This document shows, piece after piece, positions 1 through 12,885 of a stretch of 64,000 bases of DNA. The DNA is taken from the NCBI GenBank assembly GCA_037157565.1, contig JAZHRO010000054.1:18707501-18771500 (forward strand). Reading direction: 5' to 3'. The position numbers were made by a program, and so were the translations under genes. The notes under the pieces were generated by a model, which saw only the letters and a program-made list of their open reading frames with translations, did not search any database and had not been told where the DNA came from. Position 1 is the stretch's first letter. Every line of letters begins with the position of its first letter. This DNA is from Thalassia testudinum (lineage: Eukaryota > Streptophyta > Magnoliopsida > Alismatales > Hydrocharitaceae).

Positions 1-1685
1 TACTTATATCATACAGTTTCATACCTCAAACTGAACCTGTATTCACTCAGTACTGGTACTAATGATAAGTACCGGTACCTCATGAATACAGTTTAAAGTC
101 CTGTACACAATATGTACAGGTACTAATGAATAGTACTGATACCCAGAGTAGTTATGGTGCAATTTTTGGGTTTTCTGTGGTTGATTGAACATGCATCTAA
201 CCTAATCTATTAGTGATCTTATGATCTATGAAGCATCACCAACAGCCATGGAATCTGATAACATTTCTATATTAACAAATGGTTACATAAGTGGATGAAG
301 ATTGGTACTCATACCTGAGTTGAGAGCCATGAAAAACTGACGACGATAGAAGCTAAATTTTCCAAACCTTAACACGATCAGAAGCGAGAAGTATGAGTCC
401 ACCAGCAGCTTTCCTACTGATGGAGAATGCCAAACCTTATCTCCTCTTCCTTTCTCACTCATGTTGGGGTGTGTTCGAATGAGAGCCCTATTTTCTTATA
501 TTAAGGAATGGGGACCATAACTGCCTCTTAATAAAAATTAATGATGATTAATTTGTATTTGATCATTTGCAATTTTATCCATCAAAGAAAGGCAAATGAC
601 ATATAAGTCTCTATACATAGGTTTTCATATCTTAAATGATACATCTATACATACTCCTTATTAAAAATCCATTTGATCACTTTTAACGTGGATCAGATAA
701 ATTTGATAATTTTTAATTTATAATTATTTACATATATTAGTCCATCTAATATTTCAAACACAAATAGCTATTTTTATACTTCCAGGATCAACTAACCATT
801 TTTGAAAATAATTGTTATCGTACAGCAGATACCCATAAATTTACTTGAAAAGTAAGGTCAAGTTAGTTTTCACGATTTATCCTGCACACGTTCCTTATAA
901 AAAAAAAAATGAGGACACAAATCCTAGAATTAAAGTCATTTTTGGAAGATGAAAATCAGCAGTTGAGATGAATAGGCGTAGGAAAAAGCTTGAGATAAGA
1001 CGTGTGTAAATCGATTCTCTAAATTTACCATTGAGTGGTAGGATTGGGAGATTGTACGCTTATGGCAACTTTTACCCTTTTTTATGTGGCTCTATCCTTT
1101 TAAGTTAGTGGCGAAAGTAAGGTTGCTGGGATTATATTTATGCCCCAAGAGAACATTTACAACTCATAGATGTTCTTGATTTTACTGATATCCTTTGTGT
1201 AAATTGACAAATTTAGAGTTAAGCTCCAACAAGAAATTTTGTTACGTTTGATGAGAAACCTCGAAAACCAAATAGGGAAAGATTCTTTCCCCTCGGACCT
1301 ATCTCTCACGTGGTGTCAATCTGCCCTACATCATCTCAAACATAAGCCCATTATTTCTGTGTGACGTCTGGTTTAGGACGAAGAAGAAATTATCTTTACT
1401 CACGTCTTTTTTTTTTTTCATTTGACATTTTTGTTGAATCAACCTTTAGATAGGTCTAACTTAACTCTAAACCTTTGCATATGTTAGCCCATTTGTGTTA
1501 GCTTGTAAGCGTACATCAGTGAGGGGCATAAGAATAAAGTCTAGCAGCTTCATGAGGATGTCTATGTGAATACAATAAACTACGCATAAATGCATAATTT
1601 CAAACATTAGTAGAGGCATCCAAGTAAATTCTCATTATCACGTCACCGACCATAGAATTTGAAGATAAATATTTATTACCTGTTG
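1..1685. other. AT-rich intergenic DNA
   Basis: No convincing gene is seen here. The start holds an imperfect inverted repeat at 37-91: the arms begin with CTGTATTCA and end with TGAATACAG, and inside them GTACTGGTAC faces GTACCGGTAC. The rest is AT-rich with short homopolymer runs, such as A at 899-909 and T near 1408-1418. A possible minus-strand first exon is listed separately. Confidence 0.6.
313..470 (-). other. Possible minus-strand first exon running off the left edge
   Basis: On the minus strand an ATG at 330-328 opens a 16-nt coding stretch, ATGGCTCTCAACTCAG. It is followed directly by GTATGAG, a good plant donor site, at 314 downward. The sequence upstream of the ATG is more GC-balanced than its surroundings, as a 5' leader would be. 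The rest of the gene would lie left of the window, so neither the frame nor the family can be tested. This is a weak inference from one ATG and one donor. Confidence 0.2.
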
Positions 1686-2242
1686 CAATGTATTTTACAA
1701 CGTGTGTCTCTCGTTCAACAAAATACATCGGTATATTTTGATGTTCAACTGGTGTGTTTTGATTTTTCACCAATTAAAAATCAAAATACATCAGTTGAAA
1801 ATAGAAACACATCAGTGTATTTTGATCTTCAATCGCTTTTCATCTATGGAAAGTGATTCTTCACCTATAAAAAGTGTTTTTTCACTTGGAAAGTGATTTT
1901 TTACCTTTGGATTTAAGGTTTAAGATTTAGTATTTAGGATTTCCTTAAACCCTAAACTTAAAGGTGAAAATTCACTTTTAATAGGTAAAACTATTTCCCA
2001 TTAACTTAAATCTTAAGCCTTAAATCCAAAATCCATAAGTGAAAATCATTTTTCACTTTTTAAGTGAAAATCTATTTTACACCGGTTGAAAGTTAAAATA
2101 CATAGATGTATTTTCATTTTCAACTAATATAGTTTGATTGTTAACCAGTGTGTTTCGATGGAAGATCAAAATACAATGGTTGAAAATCAAAATACACCAG
2201 TATATTTTATTGAGCGAGGGACGCTCGTTGTAAAACACATTG
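1686..2242. mobile_element. Palindromic MITE / foldback element
   Basis: The two ends are long inverted copies of each other. The left end reads CAATGTATTTTACAACG, and the reverse complement of the right end reads CAATGTGTTTTACAACG. The match continues for about 80 bases on each side through motifs such as TATTTTGATnTTCAAC, and weaker inverted similarity continues into the middle (GGATTTAAGGTTTAAGATTT against its complement near 2010-2030). The whole 557-bp unit could fold into one long hairpin. No transposase is present, so it is non-autonomous. A target duplication is not clear, so the superfamily cannot be fixed. Confidence 0.7.
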
Positions 2243-2384
2243 TAATTCACGTTTCTTTACTCTTTTGACCATTTATTTATCTTTTCCTTGGCATCCTTTT
2301 CATCCAAACATTCTAGTGTTGTGGGTCTATTGTTCCTTGCCTTCAAACAAACATAGAGATTGTTATAATTGCGTTTAACTAGTA

Positions 2385-5166
2385 GAGGACCGATGGATCA
2401 GGGAATTGGGGTTGGAGTATGTAGATCTATATCTGGTTCACTTCCCTGGGAGGATCAGAGGGGATGAACCGCTTATGTTTACAAGCGAAGATGTGGTACA
2501 CTTTGACATGAAGGGCGCGTGGGAAGGGATGGAGGAGTGCCACAGATTAGGACTGGCCAAATCCATTGGTGTCAGCAACTTCACTTGCAAGAAGCTCGAG
2601 CTGCTCCTCTCACATGCCACTGTGGTTCCAGCAGTTAATCAGGTGAACCCCTCCCTCCTCTAACTCCTCAAAAGATCCTCCTGCATAACCACAGTAAGGA
2701 GTAGAATCACACTTATTTCCCATCACAGTCACCCAATTGATGTCGCAGAGCATCTCAAACTTATTGCAAACAGCTTCTAGTTAAAGGTAGAAATTCGTTG
2801 ATTCTGGTGTCATTGCTTTCGTTTTGTTTCTTGCTTGAGAAGTGTAAGATTTGAAACCAGTCTTGAAGAATACCAATCACTCGATTTATGGATCATTTAA
2901 GTAGGTCATATCAATGTATTCTTATCACCTAACCTCTCAAAGAAAAAAATTATCACTTGGAATGTGCACCTTTTAGTTGCTAAATTGGTGTCAACTTCTG
3001 AGAAAAAGTCCCCCTACTTTTTGAAAAACTACGGGGAAACTGACATACACTGTTTTTTAATCCACCAATAATTGATATATGCAAGATCCACGTCTTGTAC
3101 ATTATATGAATTGATTATGATATGAAAATCGAGGCCATCCAAGTGTAAATTTTTATTGTGATTCCTCAAAATTTTTGAAATTCCAAGTTCAAGCTCCTCA
3201 ACTCTGCTGTAGATTTATTTGATGAAAAAAATCCCTTTGAATCTGTCCTCCCTGTTTTTCTGCAGAAATCAAGTTATATCGCAGTTCAGTCAAATCTGTA
3301 ATCTTACTTAAAAGAGTTATTGTCGGTCTGAGATCATCCTGCATTTTTTTGTGAATGTCCAGAATGGGACTTGGAATTTCCACCTCTAACTGAGAAATAA
3401 CATGGAATGGTGCAGGTGGAGATGCACCCTGTTTGGCAGCAAGCAAAGCTAAGGGAATTCTGCAAAGAAAAGGGCATCCATGTAACTGCTTACTCCCCCT
3501 TTGGTGGAGGACCTGTTTGGCAGCAAGCAAAGCTAAGGGAATTCTGCAAAGAAAAGGGCATCCATGTAACTGCTTACTCCCCCTTTGGTGGAGGATTGTG
3601 TAATGGCCTGGATCTCATCCTCAACTCCAAGGAGATTAAACAAGTTGCACCAGCGAGGGGAATGACCCCGGCGCAGGTACTTAATTAAGCATCAATCATC
3701 TTGCCAATAATATTAATTAGAGTAATTTAAACTAAAAGTCCCTAAACTTCAACTCCAATTTCACTGTTCTTCCTTGAAGCTGGGCCTTAAAACTTCATAG
3801 AGGTTGCAATGTGATCCTACCCCATGAAAAATGACATCAGGGATTTCTAAAGTGAGATGTAGGTGGATTCTCAAAATGTGAAACTAGTTGTAAAGACTTA
3901 GGAACGAATCCAAGTCAAATTTAGGAAAAATTACCTTCACAACTTACTGAATTTTTGAATTCAACAGACCTAAGGGATCAACCTAAAATGCTTAAGCCAA
4001 GACATTATGGTAAATAGGCCCATGGGGCCTCCCTTTGCTATGTGGCTCCCGAGTGAGGGAAGCAAGAGGGGTTTTGACTGAGAGACTGAGAGGGTGTGAG
4101 CATGTGTGGCTGAGAGAGATCCAGAGAGAGATCAGGGGTGCGGCTGAGAGATTGGGTTGTGCCTAACATTGAGAAAGTTGTGCAACGGCCAACGGGTGTC
4201 ACTGTTTAGGCTGGTTAGGTGCGGTGTTGTTGTGTGAGTGCATTATGGGTTAGGTGCTTTATGTTTGTGTATTAATTTTGTTGCATCAGTGCTTTATTAA
4301 GGTACTATTAAAAATGATATTTATATATTTTGTGCATCTTTCGTCCTTGTAAACTTTATAAAATCTAGATGAATGATTGCTTTTGTGAGCAATGAAATCT
4401 CCCGACTTAAAATTCTAACGTCCTTGTCGACTTTTCATAGTCAATCTATCCGTCAATCACCCGTGGATGGGATTTAGAGATATGAGGTATGCACCATGTC
4501 AGGTAATAATTAGTGTCAATTTTTTAATATTTAAATTCAAAAGATTAAATACATGGGTATATAAATCCAGTGATACGATCATAGGGTGCATTTTAATATG
4601 TAGGACTGACATATGAAAAGGAATAGAAATGCCTGTGCATTATGGTTTATGTTGAAAATGGCAAAGTATAAACGTAAAGAAAATTGAGAAATAAAATCGG
4701 CTGATTAACCAGACAAAGGAAGTGATGAAATTTGTCCGATTAGTTAGACTCTCTGGGCATCCATATTTAGTTGGGTCAAGTGATCGAAAATGGATTACTC
4801 CATCAAATAACCAATCGAGTAATCCAATTATGCATGTGGAAGTCTTACTAATTGATTTTATCTAGCGATCCAAGCAGTACTGCCATGGTGGAATATCCAT
4901 TAACGTTGGTCGAATGGGTGTGCGGACACAGGTTTGCTTGAGGTGGGCGTTCGAGCAAGGGGTGAGCTTCGTGCCAAAGAGCTTCAACAGGGAGAGGCTC
5001 AAGCAGAACATGGAGATTTTCGATTGGGAGCTTAACAACCGAGGACTATGACAAATGCTTTAGGGCATTTCCACAACGACGACTCCATCTCATAGAAGTC
5101 TTCGTGACGCCCAATGGTAACGGGCCCTACATAACCCTCGAGGACCTTTGGGATGGAGAACTATAA
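2385..5166 (+). pseudogene. Aldo-keto reductase (AKR4-type) pseudogene
   Basis: Three exon-like blocks encode an NADPH-dependent aldo-keto reductase related to plant AKR4 enzymes (deoxymugineic acid synthase / chalcone-reductase-like). Block 1 (about 2385-2642) carries [21 protein letters not shown] and PAVNQ, and ends at a GT donor. Block 2 (3416-3676) follows an AG acceptor, continues with [16 protein letters not shown] and ends at GT. Block 3 (4932-5166) has [23 protein letters not shown] and a C-terminal GPYITLEDLWDGEL followed by TAA. The gene is broken in three ways. The N-terminal third, with the catalytic Asp/Tyr region, is absent upstream. Block 2 holds an 84-bp in-frame duplication that repeats 28 residues around the beta-barrel loop. 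A frameshift near 5031-5041 throws the reading frame into a stop before the final segment is regained in another frame. A functional gene is therefore unlikely. The exact AKR subfamily is an inference from motifs. Confidence 0.85.
3428..3595 (+). repeat. Exact 84-bp tandem duplication inside AKR exon
   Basis: Bases 3428-3511 and 3512-3595 appear identical by eye. Each unit encodes 28 residues from PVWQQAK to SPFGGG, so the duplication preserves the frame. The lack of visible divergence suggests a recent event (replication slippage or unequal exchange) in an already decaying gene, or an assembly artefact. Confidence 0.9.
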
Positions 5167-8100
5167 GCAGTTGTTTGGATCCAGGATTAAGTACACTTAG
5201 CCACGTTTGGCAGGTATCCGGGGTAAGGTTAACCCGGAATAACCCCTTTTTATTTTAGGTTAAAGTCATTCCAACTATGAAGTGAAATAAATTTACAGGA
5301 GCAATAGTCATTTGGAGTCATTTTTCATGCCTTTGTCTATGCCAATGCATTTCGTCTGTAGGCTTTGAGTAATTCGATGTGGCTGTAACATCTGAATTTG
5401 AGCCTCCCTTTTCTGATAAGAGTAATGTCGGATTCTCCGTAGAAAATGACATCGAATTTCTATTTTTCTAAACTTAACGCTCCTATCTATTCCTTAATGT
5501 GATGTTCACTATATTATTTACCCTGTAGTGGAACGTGAAGTATGATTGAGAGAATAGCATCTTGTGGTCCCCTACTTGTTCCTTTTAACTCTTTCATCCC
5601 TTATTTTTTCTCTTTTTCTAACCAAATAGCCATGAGACATGAAGTTATATGTAGACTTGAAGATATTAATGAGATAGACTCATTTAGTCACTTATGTGAA
5701 TTAAGGATTAAGGATCTTCGTCTCTAGCCGTGACTTCTTATTGATTGATTTAGGTTTTATGGTAATGAGAGGTCAACTGGTCTTGGAAATCGATTAAAAG
5801 CGAAAAATGGCAGAGCCGGTCTTTTCCTGAGCTCGGATTTTTTAATATTTGTGACCAATTGAGTCGTAGGAGATCCACGAATCACCAAGCATGAGGCAAT
5901 CTGAGCTCCAGATCGGAAGATTCGTGGGGGTTTATGTCAAAGAAACACTAAGGTTGTTTGATAAAATTATAGTGAAATAAGTTGATTACGTATTTGATTT
6001 GATAATTTATAATGATTGGTATGATGATATCGTGTTATTAGTTAATATTTTAATATTATAATATAATGTGAGTGGATATATTATATTAGAGTGAGTATAT
6101 TTTAATATATATTGAAGTTAATGTGATGTGGGTGGAAAATTGTGAAATCTCTAGAGAAGTTCCTAATCCATTCCTATCTCACTCGCAACCCTTTATTCCA
6201 CCCTAAAACCTGTTGCCAAATGCAATCTAACCTTCGTTCCTTGTAACAAGAAGATACAAGAGCATACCTCTTCATTGAGTGGATGTTTGGTTGGCGAAAT
6301 AAGTAGATTTATGTCGGGTTAACTATTTAACATGCTACTTAACTTGTCCCCTATTTACGGTAGGCTAAGTAGATTTAACTTGAGGTAAAGTTATTTGACC
6401 TTCTTTGTGAAATAATTTTAACCTATCAAAACGTCCAAATAAGTTAACTCATGTATTCCACCATTTATTTCACTTCTTCTCTATTCCTTTACTTATCTCA
6501 CAAATTTATTCTCCTTTCCAAATGAGGCCCGAGAAATTAGCACAAATACATAGAACAAAAACAATATGGCTTATTGTTTTGCAAAAGAATCGGTAAGAGG
6601 GACTAACAATTGGTTGTTGTATCGACTAAGAAAGGTAAAGACTAAATTCTTGACGCCATCCCCCAAGTCAAACTTTCCTCCAACTCAACAAGTGGATCTC
6701 ATCTCCTCGGATGAACTTCATTGACATTTAAAGTAAAAATGTACAAAAACATAAAGTAAGATGTGTTTTCACTTTATAATTCATATTTAATGTAAAGAAA
6801 CTTAAAAAGCAATGGATGTTCTGTTATGTGATAGGTTTTACCTTACTTAAAAAAGTCATGATCACTTTGTGAGTTAGTAGATACAAAAGTATTTTTTTAA
6901 TTTTGAATCAAAATGCACTGATACAAAGTTATGCACCGACATCAAATAATTCTGAAGTTGATTTTGATGATTTTACATTGATATAAAATTATATTATTAT
7001 ACCTGTAAATTTTGATTTTACACGGATGATGTGTATTTTTTATTCGGTAGTTTTGATGACCTTTTTTTAGAGATTGTGATCACGACACATAACCCCACTT
7101 TTGAATTTACTTTTTTGACCCGTTATATCTCCTTACATCGTAGAATTTACATTTTTTTATCAGTATCCATACTAAAACAATCTTCTCGATTACCTTTGGG
7201 AAATTGTAGCACATTCCAACCCTGAGTTCACCATTCCTTCTACTGCCCCACTTCATGAGGTGTACCATCCCATCCCCAACAAAAGGTTTATACTCCAGGA
7301 TGATAGCCTCTATATACAGCTTTCGCTTGCATTCAAGTCTAGGCGAGAGAGCATGCCAAAGACATCGAAGTGCGTGGCATATACCCTTGCTAATAACTTG
7401 GAACTTAATTGCCTTGGCATAGAAATTAGCACATCATGAGCATAAATAAAGTGTAAACTAAACAGGATCCGAAATATATGCCCTCATATTTATTGGACAT
7501 CTTGTTTGGAACATATGTTCCCTTAGCACCACAAATCTATTTGCAGCCCCGTTAGATTTAGGATTTTTTTGCATATGTGCCCGTATGACCATTCGTAATT
7601 AGACGGATACTTGCTCCTTCACGAATTATTATGATGCAGGATGTGTATCCCTTCATCAAATATTATGTCAAAGTTACAAGGAGGCAAGGCTTACCTTGGG
7701 ATTTAATCCCTGAAAAAGGGGTTGACCCTCGTTTGCCAACCGAGTTAATTAAACCTATGATTTTGGGAAAACCCAGGTTTCACTTAACACTGTTACGCCA
7801 GTAGGAGTGGGTGTTAAGTTAGCCCCTATTTTCTCTTCTGACATACATCCTTTATACATGGGTTAACTCCCATTCGTTAAACATCTATCAGGTTAACCAC
7901 CCTTCCTAATTAAATACAAATATGAGTTAATTCCCATTCCCAACTTGCATATCCGAGTTAGCCATCCACGGCCACCTTAAAGGCATACTTTAGGAGGGTA
8001 TGATTACCTCAAAGGCTGGCGTCACTCCCAAGTCCACACTAGGTTTACAAGGGAAGGGGATTAGTATCAAATCAAATGATAGTCTGAGTAGGATTTTACT

Positions 8101-10381
8101 TTCTTAGGTTAACCCTCTAAAAAGGAGGTTAACCTATATTTATTTTTCAGCCTAACCCTCATTTACAAACTTAGGATTGGAGTGTGAAAACTTGTGTTTT
8201 GCCAACAGTAGTTCGCACTGATGTTAAGCACCATTTATTATCCTCACACCTCTTAACATTTAACACACCCCACCACAATTGCCTCTCCCTATCCCGGATG
8301 CCCAAATCGACCTTCACTGTTGCTTAAATCACTCTTGCCATGGATGACCATAGGCTCAATGCTCCATCTTGATGCAAATGCTCTCCATCCTTGTGCCTAA
8401 TCCCTAAATTGTTGCTGGTGGACCACTTGATGGGGCCTCAATGATGCTTGGATTCATGGAGGAAGGGCCCACTGTTGTGAGGTAGTGGTTGTCATTACTC
8501 TCTTCACTAACCTTTTGTTGCTACAAAGGTCTATTCTCCTTAACAAAGGTGCTCCCTATCTTCCCCGTTACTCTACTAAGGTGATCTGAATCCCTATTTG
8601 ATGTGCCAATGGAAACTTGTTGAATTTGTTTCACATGATGAACTTTATTATGCATGGTTCAATCATCCCTCTGAATCAATCATCATTCTAGTGAGTTGCA
8701 TTATTGTCTTTATATATACCCAACTGCTCGTAGGTTTGGGGTACTATGAGTGCAATTTTTTTTTTTAACAAGCCCGGAACATTAGGGCTTGGGCCACCAT
8801 AAATTTATTAATTCCCACAAAATATTTACAACAAGTTCCCTTGAAGAAAGATAGAAGGAAAAAGGTACAAAGCATAAAAACACAACCCATCTCCAATGTA
8901 AAGAAAGATTCAACTTCATTCAACCAGATCTTGATACCAATTTGTCTAGTTATATGCCAATGGAGTTGAATCTTTAGATGCTAGACCCAGCCTCAATCTT
9001 AAGCCGAACATATAATCTTCAAAACAGTAGACTGAAGTCATCAAATACTCCACAACAACGGCATAGAATGTTAAGAATGTCATCTCCTATCTTTCAGCAT
9101 TCTTTTATTGATGTTCGTAATTCCTTAGTTTTGGACTCGGACTTGCAGCGACAGCAATCATTCTTCACTATAGCTACAGCTGCCAAGCAATAGCAGCAGC
9201 CACAACACAACAGACTTCCTAACCCGCACGGTAATGCAGCAGCAGCACATTAATCCTCCAAAAGAGATGTTAATCTCTTAAGTAAACTATCCCTAAAGAT
9301 TTTCCTTCCTTTGAACCAGTTCCATTTACTTTGATGGAGTATTTGATAGCGGTATGCAAGATCTAAGACAGAGTATCATTCAGGCTATCCATGTAAATAA
9401 TTAGTTGGTGATACTTGTGTGGCTACATGTAATTCCAAGAACACGTGCGTAGAAATCCTCACATATTCCAAGGACTTTTGGTTGACTGAATTTTGCTAAA
9501 CCTATACCCATATTTATCGACAAAATTTATATCTAAAAACATTTAAATTTATATCCATACTCATCTACTCATTGAATACTCCTTTACCTATCAAATATTT
9601 ATTTATAAATAAATCGTACAATCAAATTATACCTATGTGAACTCAAATAAGAAAAAAAAATAATAACATAATTTATAATTAATTTATAAAAAAATTAAAA
9701 TAATATAATAATCATATCATTCATACCATGCATAAAACTTATACAATTTTCCCCATAAAAGAAAAAAAAAAGGTAAAATCATACCATACATAACATTAAA
9801 GTCGAGAAAATGCTAATATTATTACATTCATTAAGAACATTCTCAGAACATACCGTACTCATGCATCTACTTAAACAAAAATCTTCAAATCAGACATATG
9901 TATCAGATTATCAGGCCGACTTAATAGATCTGGATCCAAAGTTAGGCTCGCACCCAAATCCAAATCCGAATTCAAACGGATCAAATTTTATCCATTTTTT
10001 TAAAGTCTGGTGGGGTCAGGTTCTATTTTCAGGGAGGACAACCTATCCTATTTCTAAGTTTCCTAGCTGTATACATCTCTAGAGATACGTCCAACAAGTA
10101 GCATCTGGGTGATGGTCAAACACGCCAACTAGGTCAGCAGCGTTTATAAGATGCTCCTAAGAATCAATCACCAATGATTTCGCAAATGGATGGACATAGA
10201 ACCATATCTAACTCCTTGCAACCGTATGCAAGCTTCGTAGCTTCACCTTTAAATAGGTGCAACCATAGCCGAGACGTGGATTAGCCACATCCATGTGCCC
10301 ATGTGCACCCTTGAACGTCCCCCCTCCTGCAAGGTCCTCTCCTAAACAACCCATTGGTAAACAAGACACCTCACCCCTTTC
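5167..10381. other. Long AT-rich intergenic region without recognisable genes
   Basis: The ORFs here are short, AT-biased and without recognisable motifs. Several stretches have the feel of old DNA transposons, for example about 5940-6240, 6280-6530 and 7730-8170, with TTTGGCAACAGG-like or GTTTGCCAACC-like text. I could not match terminal repeats confidently for any of them. The part from about 9500 to 10080 is rich in AAATCCAAATCCG-like degenerate text of no clear origin. Confidence 0.5.
8750..9300 (-). mobile_element. Possible LINE/retroposon 3' end, antisense
   Basis: Read on the minus strand, the segment ends with an AATAAA signal, the sequence ATGGTGGCCCAAGCCC and then a run of ten or more A. 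This looks like the 3' end of a poly(A)-tailed retroposon. No reverse transcriptase motif was found upstream in the same orientation, so the identification rests on the tail and signal only. A plain A-rich stretch is the alternative. Confidence 0.25.
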
Positions 10382-10388
10382 TATAAAA
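10382..10388 (+). promoter_or_regulatory. TATA box candidate for the MMD1-like gene
   Basis: TATAAAA lies in a C-rich context about 410 bp upstream of the chosen start codon. If used, transcription would begin near 10415 and leave a leader of about 380 nt. There is no independent evidence for the start site. Confidence 0.4.
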
Positions 10389-10414
10389 TTCCCCGAGTCC
10401 ATAGCCTTCCCCCT

Positions 10415-10795
10415 CAAACCATCTGCAACTTTTCCAACACCCCTCCAATCCACAATCCAAGACATGGACGAGGCCTTCGGACAGTTGAGCAGCAGCAGCC
10501 AGGAACAAAAGCATGGCCCGATTATTTACTCCGATCATGTCAATCACCCCTTGAGTCTCACCCCCCGAATACATAGATAGATGGTGGGATTCATGCCTTA
10601 AGCAAGAGGCTCTGAACACCCATTATTCAAAGGTGCAATGCAGGTCCTGCTCCTCCAAATTTTATTTCCAGGTGCTCATGGTGTGACCTCTCAGAGGCCC
10701 CATCAGCCAAATAAAGAAGCACAAGATGCCATGGAGGTGCCCCCCTTGCGTGTGTGCCGTGCTGCCCATCCGATATCGCATGCATGCACGCACCA
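10415..10795 (+). other. Probable 5' leader with an upstream ORF
   Basis: This is the stretch between the TATA candidate and the main ATG. It holds at least one upstream ORF starting at 10464 (MDEAFGQLSSSSQEQ...), 38 codons long and ending at 10580, well before the main start. Upstream ORFs of this sort can lower translation of the main ORF. Whether the leader is really transcribed as one exon is unknown. Confidence 0.3.
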
Positions 10796-12885
10796 ATGCT
10801 GGGAGGGTGCTCCAAGAAGAGGAAGCACGGGGACCGCGTATTCAGGTTCAAGACCTTCTGCAGCCCCGGCAACCCCACGCACTTTCGCGGCACGTTCCAA
10901 GAGAACATTAGGACCCTGCTTCAGTTTGGTAACCAGGAGCATGACTTGAATGGAGGAGCGAGGCGCTGGTCCTTCCTCCTCGAGCTCCACCGCCACCCTC
11001 CAATCCACGTTTCTCTGTACGTTGTGGAGGAATTCATCGATGAGAAGTCGAGCCATCGCCACTGTCACTACTGCAGATGCATAGGTGGGGTTCTCACTTT
11101 AGTAGCATGTGTTATTGTCCATATATTGACGTTGGGCAAGCTTTTGTGCAGGTTGGGGTCACCACATGATATGCAAGAGATTGTTTCACTTTGTGCTGCC
11201 TTCTAGGAAGGCCATGCTTCTGAAAGAAGCTCAAGGGATCAGTGGATATGGTCCCTGTGGAAATGTGAAAGCATTTCTGATGATGAACCTGCAAAGACAA
11301 TTGATGCACGGAGTCCTGCACTCCAATGGTTTTGGCCATTTGCTCTGCGTGAATGGCATCGAGTGTGGATCCGAGATTGTTTCGGGACAGCAGATCATGG
11401 AATTGTGGGACCGGATTTGCACCAGTTTGAGGCCAAGGTCTCTCTCACGTTGAGATCAGCAAGTGTCAGATCATGGTATAGAATATTAATGTTTCTAATT
11501 TGTTTTGTAGGATGGTGAGCTTGATAGACACTGCAAGGAAAGGAGCCATGAGCTTGAGGCTAATCCATGGTGCCGCCTATGGAGAACCATGGTTTGGGAT
11601 GTGGGGCTACCATTTCGGCCAGGGAAGCTTTGGAGTCACCAGAGAGATGTACCACAACTCCGTAGAAGTGCTGCAGTCTTTACCGCTGTGCCTCCTTGTC
11701 CCTCAATATGGCAGCATTCGACACGACATACCAGCCATCGTCGCCAAATACCAGATGACATCTGGTAATTCACTGCTCACGCTAGGCCATCTCCTCAAGT
11801 TCATGCAGGAACTAAAGCGACGCCTCCCGCTGGACACCTTGATGGCCCTGGACTACCATGGCATCGCCACCGAGCCAGCATGCAGGTGGTCAAAGAAGAG
11901 GGTTGAGATGGCAGCACAGGTGATCGTCGACACACTAAAGAAGGCAGGGCCTAGGTGGGTTTCAAGGCAGGATGTGAGGGATTCCGCAAGGACCTATGTT
12001 GGAGACACCGGGCTGCTTGATTTCGTGCTGAAATCCATCGGCAACCACGTTGTTGCCAGTTACATGGTCCGCAGGATGGTTAATCCAGTGACCAAGGTAC
12101 TAGAGTACTGCTTGGAGGACATCAGCAATGGGAAACATAAGCCAGACATTAACTTAGTGCCAAACACAGGAGGAAGGACTCATCTGACGAGGGCACAAAT
12201 CATGAGGGACTTGCTATACCTGTACAAGTACGTTCTCAAGGAGCAGAACCCCGCAATCACCACGGGAATATTTGACACTGTGCCGATGGCAGTGACGATA
12301 ATCCTGGACAGCAAACAACTGATAAAAGACTATAGTAGCGATCCACTGGTGCCCGTGGACAACAACATCAGGGTGGCCTGCTCTATACGTTTAAGGTATG
12401 AAGGGAGGCAAACATCATTGTCTCCTTGCTGTGATGAGCTAGTAAGCCTGCCTGGACATGCTACCATTAAAGACTTGAAGACTGAAGCAGAGAACCAATT
12501 CCGGAAGACATATCTTGGTCTGGCAAGCTTAGTGGCAGAGTCGGTGGTGGGCATTGACAGCAACAAGGACAGCGATCTGGTCCTCAGCCACATAGAATCA
12601 GGAAGTAGTGTTGTCATCAGTGGGAGTCTACAGGGCACAGCAAGTAGCAATCAAATACAAGAAGGGGGTTGCGAAGATCGTGGTGGCAAAGGTTGTGCCA
12701 TAGTGGTGGATTGCCAGTGTGGTGCAAAGGAGGAAGATGGGGAGAGGATGATCAGTTGCGATGTGTGCGAGGTGTGGCAGCATACTCGCTGCCTTCAGAT
12801 CCCTAACAGCGAAGATCTGCCTATTGTCTTCCTTTGCCGACATTGTGAGCAGGATATTTCTGCCATTGCCTCCCTCGTACCATAA
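10796..12885 (+). CDS. MMD1: PHD-finger protein, MALE MEIOCYTE DEATH1 / DUET family
   Basis: Three exons (10796-11084, 11152-11437, 11511-12885) with GT-AG introns of 67 and 73 bp give 649 codons ending in TAA. Family knowledge: MMD1/DUET proteins are nuclear chromatin readers of male meiocytes and anthers, needed for chromosome condensation and division, and grass relatives act in tapetum and pollen development. Seen here: a basic N-terminus (CSKKRKHGDR), a Cys/His cluster HCHYCRCIGW spanning the first splice junction, the block HGVLHSNGFGHLL followed by LWDRICTSL, the block AAYGEPWFGMWGYHFGQGSF, the winged-helix-like SRQDVRDSARTYVGDTGLL, and a C-terminal PHD finger at about residues 593-637. 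That finger has the full C4HC3 set (CQC, CDVC, H, C, CRHC) and the signature GERMISCDVCEVWQHTRC. Both junctions restore family-typical text, which supports the exon model. The start was chosen as the ATG just before the basic segment; an in-frame ATG at 10784 also exists. The protein is slightly shorter than the Arabidopsis relative (about 700 residues). Confidence 0.88.

Noticed and set aside
2385..5166. Functional aldo-keto reductase gene
   Set aside because: 5' part missing, internal 28-residue duplication and a frameshift before the C-terminus.
5941..6245. Possible MITE with AAGGTT ends
   Set aside because: Only the first six bases and scattered matches pair; arms are too weak to call.
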